Shown here: in pieces, positions 7,814 through 16,158 of the stretch | How positions within the stretch are numbered: position 1 is the stretch's first letter | How the letters are laid out: every line of letters begins with the position of its first letter | From: Desmonostoc geniculatum HA4340-LM1 | Lineage (GTDB): Bacteria > Cyanobacteriota > Cyanobacteriia > Cyanobacteriales > Nostocaceae | Reading direction: 5' to 3' | Length of the DNA stretch: 49,665 bases | Assembly (NCBI GenBank): GCA_019359545.1 | Contig: JAHHHB010000049.1 | Coordinates: 1-49,665 of the forward strand | Position numbers and translations under genes: made by a program | Notes under the pieces: generated by a model | The model's database searches: none | The model's input: only the letters and a program-made list of their open reading frames with translations | Told to the model about the DNA's origin: nothing

Positions 7814-9745
7814 ATGCAAATCCCCCGCTTACACCCAGACACAATTGAAGAAGTTAAACTACGCGCTGATATTGTAGATGTCGTATCAGAGTACGTAGTT
7901 TTACGTAGACGGGGGAAAGATTTTGTCGGGTTATGCCCGTTTCATGATGAAAAAAGTCCCAGTTTTACTGTCAGCCAGACTAAGCAAATGTATTATTGCT
8001 TCGGCTGTCAAGCCGGGGGAAACGCGATCAAGTTTGTCATGGACTTGGGAAAGCGTTCTTTTGCCGAGGTAGTGCTGGATTTAGCACGGCGTTACCAAGT
8101 ACCTGTACAAACCCTGGAACCCGAACAACGCCAAGAATTACAGCGTCAGCTGTCTTTGCGGGAACAATTATATGAAGTTCTAGCAACGTCCGCCCAGTTT
8201 TATCAACACGCCCTCAGACAATCCCAAGGGCAAAAAGCAATTCAATATTTGCAATCTAACCGCAAACTTCAAGAAGAAACCATACAGCAGTTTGGTTTAG
8301 GTTACGCCCCCGCAGGTTGGGAAACTCTCTCTCGCTACTTAGTGGAAGACAAACATTACCCAGCGCAACTGGTGGAAAAAGCCGGATTGATTAAGCCACG
8401 CAAAGAAGGCGGCGGTTATTATGATGTGTTCCGCGATCGCTTAATGATTCCTATCCGCGATGTTCAAGGACGTGTGATTGCTTTTGGTGGTAGAACTCTG
8501 ACTGACGAACAACCTAAATATTTAAATTCACCAGAAACCGAACTTTTTAGTAAAGGTAAAACATTATTTGCCCTCGATCGAGCCAAAACCGGGATTTCCC
8601 AACTCGATCAAGCGGTGGTGGTAGAGGGATATTTTGATGCGATCGCCCTTCACGCTGCTGGGATTAATAACGCCGTCGCCTCCCTTGGTACAGCCTTAAG
8701 CTTAGAACAAGTGCGGCTAGTATTACGCTATACCGAATCGAAACAACTAGTACTCAACTTTGATGCTGATAAAGCCGGAACTAATGCAGCCGAAAGAGCG
8801 ATCGGTGAAATTGCCGAACTAGCATATAAAGGAGAAGTTCAGCTAAAAATTCTCAATCTACCCAATGGCAAAGATGCTGATGAATACTTGCGTGAGCGAA
8901 CACCAGAAGATTATGCAGAACTGTTAGCAAATGCGCCCCTTTGGCTGGACTGGCAAATTCAACAAGTTCTTCAAAACCGTGATTTAAAACAGGCTACCGA
9001 TTTTCAACAAGTAACTCAGCAAATAGTTAAATTACTCAAAAATATAGCTAACAGCGATACACGAAATTATTATGTTTCTTATTGTGCAGAAATACTCAGT
9101 TTAGGTGATACCAGACTTATACCCCTACGAGTCGAAAATTTATTGACTCAAATTGCTCCCCCTGCGCCGACATATTCCAAACCTGTATCAGCGAGAAAAG
9201 CATGGGGAAATGAAAAACTTTCCCCACTCCCCACTCCCCACTCCCCACTCCCTAGCGATCGCAGCCTTTTAGAACACGCCGAAGCATTATTACTCCGAAT
9301 TTACTTACATTGTCCAGAACAGCGTCAAGCCATTATTGACGAACTAGAAGAACGAGATTTGCAATTTAGCCTTTCTCACCATCGATTTTTGTGGCGACAG
9401 ATTTTAGAAACAACGGTAGAACAAGTAGATTTAATTTCTACTTTGCAAAATAGATATTTAGAATTATCAGAAGATTTGGGATTAATATCGCATCTGTTTC
9501 ATTTGAACGAGAAATGGAAGACAGAAATAATTCGGATTCCGCAACTGGTTCAAGCTGCGATCGCTTGCATGGATTTGGTAATGCTGGAAAAGCGCTATCG
9601 CCATTTTTTGGAACTATGGCAGCAAACCGATCCTGAAGCCGAACCAGAGAAATATCAATTTTATTATCAGGCTTTCTACACCGAAAAACTCAAGCTGCAA
9701 AAAATAGACAGACAACGGCTATTTTCCATCACAGAATTGTTGTAG
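7814..9745 (+). CDS. dnaG: DNA primase DnaG
   Basis: DnaG makes the RNA primers for replication with DnaB. The N-terminal CHC2 zinc finger is plain (CPFHDEKSPSFT, then MYYCFGCQAGG). The TOPRIM core carries VVVEGYFDAIAL and LNFDADKAG. The C-terminal helical region should bind DnaB. About 643 residues is normal. I prefer ATG 7814 (MQIPRLHPDTIEEVK), the family N-terminus as I recall it, over the in-frame ATG 7802, which sits in the heptamer array. Between TOPRIM and the C-terminal domain lies a low-complexity linker (LSPLPTPHSPLP, 9221-9253) encoded by a CTCCCCA-type repeat otherwise found in spacers. The last 30 bases, including the stop, recur at 10629. Confidence 0.96.
   Translation: MQIPRLHPDTIEEVKLRADIVDVVSEYVVLRRRGKDFVGLCPFHDEKSPSFTVSQTKQMYYCFGCQAGGNAIKFVMDLGKRSFAEVVLDLARRYQVPVQTLEPEQRQELQRQLSLREQLYEVLATSAQFYQHALRQSQGQKAIQYLQSNRKLQEETIQQFGLGYAPAGWETLSRYLVEDKHYPAQLVEKAGLIKPRKEGGGYYDVFRDRLMIPIRDVQGRVIAFGGRTLTDEQPKYLNSPETELFSKGKTLFALDRAKTGISQLDQAVVVEGYFDAIALHAAGINNAVASLGTALSLEQVRLVLRYTESKQLVLNFDADKAGTNAAERAIGEIAELAYKGEVQLKILNLPNGKDADEYLRERTPEDYAELLANAPLWLDWQIQQVLQNRDLKQATDFQQVTQQIVKLLKNIANSDTRNYYVSYCAEILSLGDTRLIPLRVENLLTQIAPPAPTYSKPVSARKAWGNEKLSPLPTPHSPLPSDRSLLEHAEALLLRIYLHCPEQRQAIIDELEERDLQFSLSHHRFLWRQILETTVEQVDLISTLQNRYLELSEDLGLISHLFHLNEKWKTEIIRIPQLVQAAIACMDLVMLEKRYRHFLELWQQTDPEAEPEKYQFYYQAFYTEKLKLQKIDRQRLFSITELL
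9221..9253. repeat. CTCCCCA-type tandem repeat inside dnaG
   Basis: About four units of CTCCCCA/CTCCC are translated in frame as a Pro/Ser/His linker. The same repeat type fills non-coding spacers at 12709-12765 and 45905-45972. Confidence 0.9.
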
Positions 9746-9746
9746 T
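9717..9746 (+). repeat. 30-base direct repeat, copy 1 (dnaG 3' end)
   Basis: This copy covers the last codons and stop of dnaG, beginning GGCTATTTTCC and ending GTTGTAGT. It is identical to 10629-10658 over 30 bases; with one mismatch the match extends to 35 bases (to 9751 and 10663). Confidence 0.95.
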
Positions 9747-9794
9747 GATGTCGATCGGGTGAGGTAGCACCCAAATTTCATCCAAATCAGGGTT

Positions 9795-10142
9795 TCAGAC
9801 TCCAGACTTCACATGAGCTATTTCATTAACTTGTGAATTATTGTTGCGCTGTAAAAAATCTTTAAATAATTCAAAAAACCTATCTAATGCATCACTTTCG
9901 TCTTCAGAATAAAATAAAATAATTCGACTCCAGGATTGAGTATCGGGCTGATTAAATCTTTGCTCTACCCATTCTTGAAAATCTTCAAATTCTCGCTCTT
10001 GCTCTGTTACTTCTATTCCCAACTCACGGCGAGCAAATGTGTATGCATCTAAAAAAACTTGTAGATGACTTAAAGAACGCTTCCCTAAATATAAAGCAGG
10101 TCTTTGTTTAATTTTTTGTAGTATTTCATATAAATTAGACAT
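9795..10142 (-). CDS. Small cytosolic protein, probable immunity partner of the papain-fold toxin
   Basis: About 115 residues from ATG 10142, preceded by GAGG at a good distance (the longer frame from 10154 lacks such a site). It is acidic and helical, with KQRPALYLGKRSLSHLQVFL, an EQEREFEDFQEWVEQRF stretch and ILFYSEDESDALDRFFELF. I do not recognise a named domain, but its small size, acidity and position 32 bases downstream of a toxin-like gene are what is expected of an immunity protein. No signal peptide. The role is inferred from context only. Confidence 0.65.
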   Translation of the reverse strand: MSNLYEILQKIKQRPALYLGKRSLSHLQVFLDAYTFARRELGIEVTEQEREFEDFQEWVEQRFNQPDTQSWSRIILFYSEDESDALDRFFELFKDFLQRNNNSQVNEIAHVKSGV

Positions 10143-10174
10143 ATCTAACCTCAATATAGGAGTCCATAATTTAT

Positions 10175-10552
10175 TTAAAATTCAACCTCTGTTACCTCAA
10201 AGCCACCACCTAAATCCATTGCCAGACAATACAGATTTGCCATCCAAGCTTCTCTAGGAATACCTTCATGGTGAATATTATCAAACACAATTTCTTGTCC
10301 TGTAATTTTAATCAAAATCCCCTCATGGCGACCATTTGTAGCAATATTACGTTGAAGACCATCATGATAAATATTGCCATACTTACCTTTGGCTTTCCCT
10401 GTATAAAGTTTAATATGTTTTCCTGAGATTCTTCTTTGAATTAAAAACTCTTTAATCGCCTCAGCGCAATCGACACACTCAAATAACTTAAAACGATTGG
10501 CTATTTGCTTAATTTTTTTACCTAGCTCATCATTAGACCATAACTGCTCCAT
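10175..10552 (-). CDS. Papain-fold toxin-like protein (Tox-PL-2 type)
   Basis: The 125-residue protein matches the papain-fold toxin 2 pattern as I remember it: FECVDCAEAIKEFL (Cys26, Cys29) near the N-terminus, GRHEGILI (His76) and EIVFDNIHHEGI (Asp91) give a possible Cys-His-Asp triad. GKHIKLYTGKAKGKYGNIY lies between. In polymorphic toxins this domain is normally the C-terminal tip of a large secreted protein; here it stands alone with no delivery domain. The small acidic gene downstream could neutralise it. Alternative: an intracellular peptidase or deamidase module not acting as a toxin. The pair lies between two copies of the dnaG 3' end. Confidence 0.7.
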   Translation of the reverse strand: MEQLWSNDELGKKIKQIANRFKLFECVDCAEAIKEFLIQRRISGKHIKLYTGKAKGKYGNIYHDGLQRNIATNGRHEGILIKITGQEIVFDNIHHEGIPREAWMANLYCLAMDLGGGFEVTEVEF

Positions 10553-10628
10553 CTACATTACTAATCCCTATTGCTCTAGCTTAATGATATGACGGTAGAC
10601 GGTGTAACACACTACCTGCTAAATTAAT

Positions 10629-10658
10629 GGCTATTTTCCATCACAGAATTGTTGTAGT
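10629..10658 (+). repeat. 30-base direct repeat, copy 2
   Basis: Identical to dnaG's last 30 bases at 9717-9746. The interval between the copies (9747-10628) holds exactly the toxin/immunity pair and short flanks. The copy runs into the ATG of a 48-codon frame. Confidence 0.95.
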
Positions 10659-10659
10659 T

Positions 10660-10806
10660 ATGTTTACGAATAACATCAAAGCAATTAAAGTCATGGTAGC
10701 TATTGATGAGCATGGACAACTTCTACCATTTAAGATAGATATAAGCTTTTATTCTGCCTTCCCTCAGAGGGTAAGCATGTTTATTGAGTATAAAATATAT
10801 CAATAA
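10660..10806 (+). CDS. 48-residue ORF, antitoxin-like, uncertain
   Basis: ATG 10660 to TAA 10804-10806 encodes a peptide with KAIKVMVAIDEHGQLLPFKI followed by DISFYSAFPQRVSMFIEY. The IDEHGQL pattern resembles the N-terminal beta strands of small cyanobacterial antitoxin-like proteins, but at this length that is weak. There is no clear Shine-Dalgarno. Its ATG lies at the end of the second direct repeat, so before the cassette arrived it may have followed the dnaG stop directly. It could be a remnant or chance. Confidence 0.35.
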   Translation: MFTNNIKAIKVMVAIDEHGQLLPFKIDISFYSAFPQRVSMFIEYKIYQ

Positions 10807-10883
10807 CTTATGCTTAAATATTGAAAGTAGGGTATTTGAGCATCAAACAAGCGTCTTAGCATTCATTATGCCCAAAAGCGTTG

Positions 10884-12638
10884 ATGTACAGTTTTTCTAA
10901 GGTTCACTGCATAAATCCTGATTGTCAACGTCCTTATCCTCAGCCTTGGGGAAACAAATTTTGCAACAGTTGTGGCGCACCGCTACAGTTGTTAGACCGC
11001 TATACCCCACTTCAGCCGTTGGGTTCGGGAGGATTTGCTCAAATTTACACGATTTGGGATGAAAAAACTCAAACTGAGAAAGTGCTGAAAGTGTTGGTAG
11101 AAGATTCACCAAAAGCACTGGAATTATTTACCCAAGAAGCGGAGGTTTTATCTAGAATACACCATTCGGGTGTGCCCAGAGTTGAAGCCGATGGGTATTT
11201 TCAGGTAAATTTGTTCAATCCCAAACCACACCAACTGCCTTGTCTGGTAATGGAAAAAATCAATGGGCAGACTTTAGAGGAGACATTAAAAAAATATCCG
11301 CAAGGGTGTCCAGAGGATTTGGTTTTAAACTGGTTCGCCCAAGCTGTAGAAATTTTACAGGAATTACACAAACGTCAAATTATTCACCGGGATATCAAAC
11401 CTTCTAATTTGATGCTGGATACCTCTTCACCAACTTTACCATTGCTTGGAGGAGAAACAAAAAGCGATCGCCTCGTATTAATTGATTTTGGAGGAGCAAA
11501 GCAAGTTAGCGCTTCAAAAGTGGGTTCTCGGTCTAGTTCCACTCGATTATTTTCTTCTGGCTACAGTCCACCAGAACAAGTGACTGGAGGAATTGTGGGG
11601 CCTGGTGCCGATTTTTATGCCCTTGGTCGAACGATGATTGAATTACTAACGGGCAAGTATCCGCTGGACTTGGAAGATCGGCAAACAGGGGAGTTGCGCT
11701 GGCGAACTGAAGCGAATGTCAACCCGCAGTTAGCAGACTTGCTGGATGAGATGGTACAGGAAGATGTGCGATCGCGTCCAGTAAATGCAGCGATGATTGA
11801 AAAACGTCTAGCAAAGATTTCTCAACCATTACCGTCGCCAGGATTATTTTCTCAGCTGCGGGACAAGTTTAAGCAAGCCTCAAACCAAGCCTCCCAGAAA
11901 TTTATACTGTTAACACAAGCTGTTCAACAAGCTTTAGGTCAATTTAGCCAAGCTGTAAATCAAACCATTATATTTATTGCTCAGACAATCCTGAAAATTC
12001 TCCGAGCTTGTTTGGCGACGATTTGGGCGATGATGCTGACTAGTATTGGTGCTTGTTTTGGTGCGATCGCTGGTTTTATTTTGGCCTATCGCACAAGTTT
12101 GGGATCTCGGATTGTAGAATTTCTTTTGACTCAGGCAAACCAATTAGTTCCAAATACTCAACCCACCTTCGGGGTAGATATTTTGGTCTTTGTTGCTGCG
12201 GGTTGGGGAACCGCATGGGGACTGACAGTATCCGGGTGTTTTGGTCAACGGCGGCGATTTTTAGTAGCGTCGTTAATGGGCATGATTAGCTACGGCTTCG
12301 GTTGGTTGATTTTGCAATTAATCACCCCAAAAAACAGCGGCGAAGGCTTAGTAGCAGTAGTTTTAGTCGGAGTTTCCCTACTTACCTTAAGTTTAGGACT
12401 TCGCAGCCATCATATAGTGTACGCCGTGTTCGCTGCCTTTGGCAGTGCGATCGGCTATGCAGCTTTGATTCTTTTGAACATAGCACCTCAAATGTTGGAA
12501 TTTTCCAGTCAACCAAGCTGGCCAGAGTTGTACAAGCCTCTGATTTTTTTTGGTTCTGTAGGTTGGTTTCTCAGTTTCTGGTTAGGAGTGAGTTTTTACA
12601 TAATTGTGCCTGGATTGCGTCTTTTGGGGTGGCGGTAA
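10884..12638 (+). CDS. Membrane-anchored Ser/Thr protein kinase with N-terminal zinc ribbon
   Basis: The start is ATG 10884 (MYSFSKVHCINPDC); the TTG just before it is less likely. A double-CxxC ribbon (CINPDC ... FCNSCGAPL) occupies about 8-34. The kinase domain follows, with LGSGGFAQIY (glycine loop), VLKVL (Lys), HRDIKPSNLM (catalytic loop), LIDFGGAKQV (DFG) and GYSPPEQ. All key residues are present, so it should be active. The C-terminal 200 residues contain four or more hydrophobic helices (for example ILVFVAAGWGTAWGLTV). This is a common eukaryotic-type kinase layout in filamentous cyanobacteria; substrates are unknown. No transcriptional partner is obvious. Confidence 0.9.
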   Translation: MYSFSKVHCINPDCQRPYPQPWGNKFCNSCGAPLQLLDRYTPLQPLGSGGFAQIYTIWDEKTQTEKVLKVLVEDSPKALELFTQEAEVLSRIHHSGVPRVEADGYFQVNLFNPKPHQLPCLVMEKINGQTLEETLKKYPQGCPEDLVLNWFAQAVEILQELHKRQIIHRDIKPSNLMLDTSSPTLPLLGGETKSDRLVLIDFGGAKQVSASKVGSRSSSTRLFSSGYSPPEQVTGGIVGPGADFYALGRTMIELLTGKYPLDLEDRQTGELRWRTEANVNPQLADLLDEMVQEDVRSRPVNAAMIEKRLAKISQPLPSPGLFSQLRDKFKQASNQASQKFILLTQAVQQALGQFSQAVNQTIIFIAQTILKILRACLATIWAMMLTSIGACFGAIAGFILAYRTSLGSRIVEFLLTQANQLVPNTQPTFGVDILVFVAAGWGTAWGLTVSGCFGQRRRFLVASLMGMISYGFGWLILQLITPKNSGEGLVAVVLVGVSLLTLSLGLRSHHIVYAVFAAFGSAIGYAALILLNIAPQMLEFSSQPSWPELYKPLIFFGSVGWFLSFWLGVSFYIIVPGLRLLGWR

Positions 12639-12640
12639 AA

Positions 12641-12765
12641 GGGGGTGTGGGAGGTGTGGGAGGTGTGGGGGGTGTGGAAGGTGGAAGGTTAGGAAGCTTT
12701 TTTCTAATCTCCCCACACTCTCCACACTCCCCCATCCCCCCACACTCCCCACACTCCCCACTCCC
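12641..12765. repeat. Opposed G-rich and C-rich tandem repeats after the kinase gene
   Basis: 12641-12690 is a run of GGTGTGGGA-like units; 12709-12765 is a run of CTCCCCACA-like units. The two are roughly complementary and could fold into a long stem in the transcript or cruciform DNA. Confidence 0.85.
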
Positions 12766-12785
12766 TGTTAATTACCCAAAAACAA

Positions 12786-12824
12786 GATCCCCCTAGTCGT
12801 CTTTTTCATCGAGCTAGGGGGATC
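12786..12824. terminator. Strong hairpin, possible terminator
   Basis: Perfect 11-base arms GATCCCCCTAG (12786-12796) and CTAGGGGGATC (12814-12824) enclose a 17-base loop containing TTTTT. It ends the kinase transcription unit. No T tract follows the second arm, so it may equally be a dispersed palindrome. The remainder up to 13040 shows no gene and should hold the promoter of the pentapeptide-repeat gene. Confidence 0.55.
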
Positions 12825-13040
12825 ACATATGTGGTAGTCTATAAATGGTTCGGTATAGTTCCTTACGACTCGATTGTATAGCTTAGATTTCAATTTGAGT
12901 AGTCTTACCGCAAGAATTTATAGTATATTCATCGCTTCTTAATCAATGCTTCATTCCGGCTATTCACTTGGCCAGTTTCATATGTAATTATGACAGTACC
13001 CAGTGTAAATTTGTCATAATTGTAAATATCTGTAACAAAT

Positions 13041-13604
13041 ATGAAACTTAAGATTGTCGCCACCGTCTCTTTGTTAGCTGTTTTCGGCTTTGCGGGGCAG
13101 GCCTTTGCATCAAACGTACAAGACTTAGATCAGTTGAAGGCAACAAATGCTTGTCCCAGGTGTGATTTGAGTGGTGCTGACCTAACTCAAGTGAATCTAA
13201 CTGGAGCAATTTTGCGGGGGGCAAACTTGAGTGGTGCGACATTATCTCAAGCTAATCTCACAAATGCCGATCTGACAGGTGCAAATTTAGAAGGTGCAAT
13301 TCTAAATTCGGCGAATCTCACTGGTGCCTCTTTAACGGGTGCAAACTTGAAATCAGCATCCCTAGAAAAAGCCGATTTGTCCTATGCCGGTTTCATGAGC
13401 GCTAATTTAGAAGCAGCAAACTTAAAGGATGCCACATTGGTGTTTACCAATTTTCGGGCGGCAAACTACCGACTAACAACTTTGAGTAATGGTGTTGTTA
13501 CCTCCGACAAACCCTACAGCTGGTCGTTAGAGCGTCAAAATACCAGAGAATGTAACCAGTTTAAACCCGAAAATACTCCAGGCACTACCTGCTACGGAAA
13601 ATAG
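13041..13604 (+). CDS. Secreted pentapeptide-repeat protein
   Basis: 187 residues. A signal peptide (MKLKIVATVSLLAVFGFAGQ, cleavage near AFA-S) is followed by LDQLKATNACPRCDLSGADL, a module typical of cyanobacterial pentapeptide-repeat proteins, then about 20 A(N/D)LxG-type repeats forming a right-handed beta helix (about 40-145). The C-terminal 40 residues (YSWSLERQNTRECNQFKP, TTCYGK) contain two Cys that could pair. It probably resides in the periplasm or thylakoid lumen; the function is unknown. Monocistronic. Confidence 0.92.
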   Translation: MKLKIVATVSLLAVFGFAGQAFASNVQDLDQLKATNACPRCDLSGADLTQVNLTGAILRGANLSGATLSQANLTNADLTGANLEGAILNSANLTGASLTGANLKSASLEKADLSYAGFMSANLEAANLKDATLVFTNFRAANYRLTTLSNGVVTSDKPYSWSLERQNTRECNQFKPENTPGTTCYGK

Positions 13605-13609
13605 AGTTG

Positions 13610-13735
13610 GGCATGGGGCATGGGGCATGGGGCATGGGAGTAGGGGGAGCAGGGGGAGCAGGGGAAGCAGGGGAAGAAGAACTATTGATTATTGGCTCAT
13701 GCCCAATGCCCAATGCCCAATGCCCAATGCCCAAT
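13610..13735. repeat. Three tandem-repeat arrays
   Basis: 13610-13638 GGGCATG units; 13643-13676 GGGGGAGCA/GGGGAAGCA nonamers; 13701-13735 five GCCCAAT heptamers. The first and third are roughly complementary, allowing a large hairpin between the pentapeptide and M20 genes. Confidence 0.9.
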
Positions 13736-13809
13736 CCCCAAATATATCGCTTTTTTGTTTGTTAACAGTTCTTTATCATGGAAGCAAGCCTGTAGATTAA
13801 TTGATATCG

Positions 13810-15006
13810 ATGCTTACTCGTATTAAAGACTTAGCAGCAAAACTAGCACCTCGCTTAATTGAAATTCGTCGCCACATTCACTCTCACCCAGAACTTAGCG
13901 GTCAGGAATACCAAACAGCTGCGTTTGTAGCTGGTGTTTTGTCTTCCAGTGGTTTGCATGTACAAGAAGGAGTTGGTAAAACAGGCGTCATTGGAGAATT
14001 GCAAAATACTAGCCAAAATGACCGTTTATTGGCAATTCGCACCGATATGGATGCTTTGCCAATTCAAGAGGGCACTGATTTGGAATACGCCTCTGGTGCA
14101 GCGGGTGTGATGCACGCTTGCGGTCACGATGTCCACACCACAGTGGGATTAGGAACGGCAATGATACTCTCCCAAATAGCAGAGGAGTTGGGTGGTAAAG
14201 TGCGGTTTTTATTTCAGCCAGCCGAGGAAATTTCCCAAGGGGCAAACTGGATGGTGAAAGATGGGGCGATGACAAACGTCTCAGCTATATTAGGGGTTCA
14301 TGTTTTCCCTTCTATACCCGCAGGTTCTATTGGCGTACGTTATGGGGCGTTGACTGCTGCTGCTGATGATTTAGAAATTTTGATTATTGGCGAATCTGGA
14401 CATGGGGCGCGTCCCCATGAGGCGATTGATGCTATTTGGGTTGCGGCTCAAGTTATTACTGGATTGCAACAAGCCATCAGCCGGACACAGAATCCCTTGC
14501 GTCCTGTGGTGTTGAGCATCGGCAAGATTAATGGTGGCAGAGCGCCGAATGTCATTGCTGATAAAGTACAGTTATTGGGAACGGTGCGATCGCTTCATCC
14601 TGAAACCCGTGCCCATCTGCCAAATTGGATCGAAAATATTGTAGCTAGTGTCTGCCGTGCTTATGGGGCAAGTTATCAAGTCAATTATCGCCAGGGCGTA
14701 CCCAGCGTGCAAAACGATTATAGTCTGACCCAATTATTGCAATCAGCCGCAGAAGAAGCTTGGAGTAGCGATCGCGTTCAAGTCTTACCCGAACCTTCCC
14801 TTGGTGCTGAAGATTTTTCTATGTATTTAGAACACGCCCCCGGTTCGATGTTTCGCTTGGGTGTAGGCTACAAAGAAAGAATCATTAACCACCCATTACA
14901 CCATCCCCAATTTGAAGTTGATGAATCTGCCATTATGACCGGGGTTGTGACTATGGCCTACGCTGCTTATAAATATTGCCAACAGAGTTTCGATTGTAGG
15001 CAATAG
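13810..15006 (+). CDS. M20-family metal-dependent amidohydrolase (N-acyl amino acid / hippurate hydrolase type)
   Basis: About 398 residues from ATG 13810 (MLTRIKDLAAKLAPRL). Motifs of the M20D group are all present: RRHIHSHPELSGQE, MHACGHDVHTT (Cys and two His of the metal site), QPAEEISQGA (Glu pair), GESGHGARPHEAIDAIW (dimerisation/active-site His) and GAEDFSMYLEHAPG. Members cleave N-acyl or indole-acetyl amino acids in the cytosol; the substrate here is unknown. Full length, nothing missing. It is followed by a perfect 30-base palindrome that may end the transcript. Confidence 0.93.
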   Translation: MLTRIKDLAAKLAPRLIEIRRHIHSHPELSGQEYQTAAFVAGVLSSSGLHVQEGVGKTGVIGELQNTSQNDRLLAIRTDMDALPIQEGTDLEYASGAAGVMHACGHDVHTTVGLGTAMILSQIAEELGGKVRFLFQPAEEISQGANWMVKDGAMTNVSAILGVHVFPSIPAGSIGVRYGALTAAADDLEILIIGESGHGARPHEAIDAIWVAAQVITGLQQAISRTQNPLRPVVLSIGKINGGRAPNVIADKVQLLGTVRSLHPETRAHLPNWIENIVASVCRAYGASYQVNYRQGVPSVQNDYSLTQLLQSAAEEAWSSDRVQVLPEPSLGAEDFSMYLEHAPGSMFRLGVGYKERIINHPLHHPQFEVDESAIMTGVVTMAYAAYKYCQQSFDCRQ

Positions 15007-15027
15007 GGAATAGTAAATAGACCACGT

Positions 15028-15057
15028 TGTAGGGTAGCACAGCTGTGCTACCCTACA
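15028..15057. repeat. Perfect 30-base palindrome between convergent genes
   Basis: Starts TGTAGGGTAGCACAG and is fully self-complementary around the centre CAG/CTG. It sits between the M20 gene and the hemerythrin gene, whose 3' ends face each other, and could act as a bidirectional terminator. Confidence 0.9.
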
Positions 15058-15105
15058 GGCGATTGTGGTTCAATAAGGCAAATTTCGCGTTTCCGAAGCT
15101 ATTAA

Positions 15106-16158
15106 CTAGATATTAGATTCAGTGACAACACCTAATCTTTGTTGAATTCGGACTTTAGCAGCTTTGAATTCACTAGCTAGTTGCTCACTTTGCTCGGTAT
15201 TCAAGTTGTTGCGAATTGCAGCAAACATTGTAGTTTCTTCTTGACGAATATGATCGCCAATAGCATCCATCAGCTGTTTGACTTTATCTTTGAATACAGG
15301 TGAAGATGGGCTAAGAGCCTTAATTTCCTCTAATGCCTGCTTTGCATGAGCTTGTTCGTCATACAGTTCTTGAGTGTTGTCTTGACCGTAGAAAGAACGT
15401 ACTCTTGGGTAGACAGCTTCCTCTTCGGCTTCGGCGTGAGCTGTGAGATCCTTGTAAATTTGACCGAAGTATTCTTGAATCTTTTGCGGATTGTTACTTT
15501 GTAATAGTTCGGTAAACAGAGTATTTACCTTGTTGTGATCTAGGCGGAGTGCATCCTGGATATTCAGATCCTTTTTGTCACTGGTTTGGGTGACAGCACT
15601 ACCTACTACACCGGTTACCGCAGCTAAAGCATCTTGAACACGCGCCCAAATTCCTTGATCTGCATCTTGTCCAGTTAGTTCGCGGACACCCAAAATTTCT
15701 AGAATACCTTTGAGTTGCTCTTGGTGAGCGCGGTTTTCAAAGTTAATGGTATTCAAAGGTGCGATCGCCGCCATTACGTCAGCACCAACTTTTTGAGCAG
15801 CTTTGTGAACTATCAAGCCACTCATTACTAGTTGATGTTTCAGTAACTCATGTTGAGACACTTTTTCATATAAGCTCAGTTCAGAACCTTTAAACAATTC
15901 TCTTGCTTTTTCAATGAATTGTGTGACATTTTTTTTGGGTTCAGCCTGAATGCCATACTGAGTAATTACAGTTTCCAAAACGCCAAGATTTTTTTCATCG
16001 TCTTTGATGAAATTCCGGATGCGATCGGCAATCTCGGCATCAAGTCCTTCCCTTAAAAGGACTTGTTCGTTTTCAATGACTAATTCTTGCAGTGCTTTGA
16101 TACTTGCCAATTTCACAGCAATAGCATTGCGTTTGGTATCATCTAAACTAGCTACCAT
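15106..16158 (-). CDS. Hemerythrin HHE-domain protein
   Basis: 350 residues, ATG 16158 with an AGGAG site upstream. The C-terminal half (about 200-315) is a hemerythrin HHE four-helix domain: LRLDHNKVNTLF, LTAHAEAEEEAVYP, EQAHAKQALEE and IGDHIRQEETTMF supply the di-iron His and Glu ligands. The N-terminal half (about 1-165) is also all helical and contains further His/Glu (IKDDEKNLGVLE, VSQHELLKHQLV, FENRAHQEQLKGIL), suggesting a ferritin-like second bundle. Likely role: binding oxygen, NO or iron in the cytosol, often stress related. Exact function unknown. Confidence 0.9.
   Translation of the reverse strand: MVASLDDTKRNAIAVKLASIKALQELVIENEQVLLREGLDAEIADRIRNFIKDDEKNLGVLETVITQYGIQAEPKKNVTQFIEKARELFKGSELSLYEKVSQHELLKHQLVMSGLIVHKAAQKVGADVMAAIAPLNTINFENRAHQEQLKGILEILGVRELTGQDADQGIWARVQDALAAVTGVVGSAVTQTSDKKDLNIQDALRLDHNKVNTLFTELLQSNNPQKIQEYFGQIYKDLTAHAEAEEEAVYPRVRSFYGQDNTQELYDEQAHAKQALEEIKALSPSSPVFKDKVKQLMDAIGDHIRQEETTMFAAIRNNLNTEQSEQLASEFKAAKVRIQQRLGVVTESNI

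Noticed and set aside
12302..12796. 164-codon forward frame
   Set aside because: Shadow of the kinase gene extended by the G-rich/C-rich repeats.
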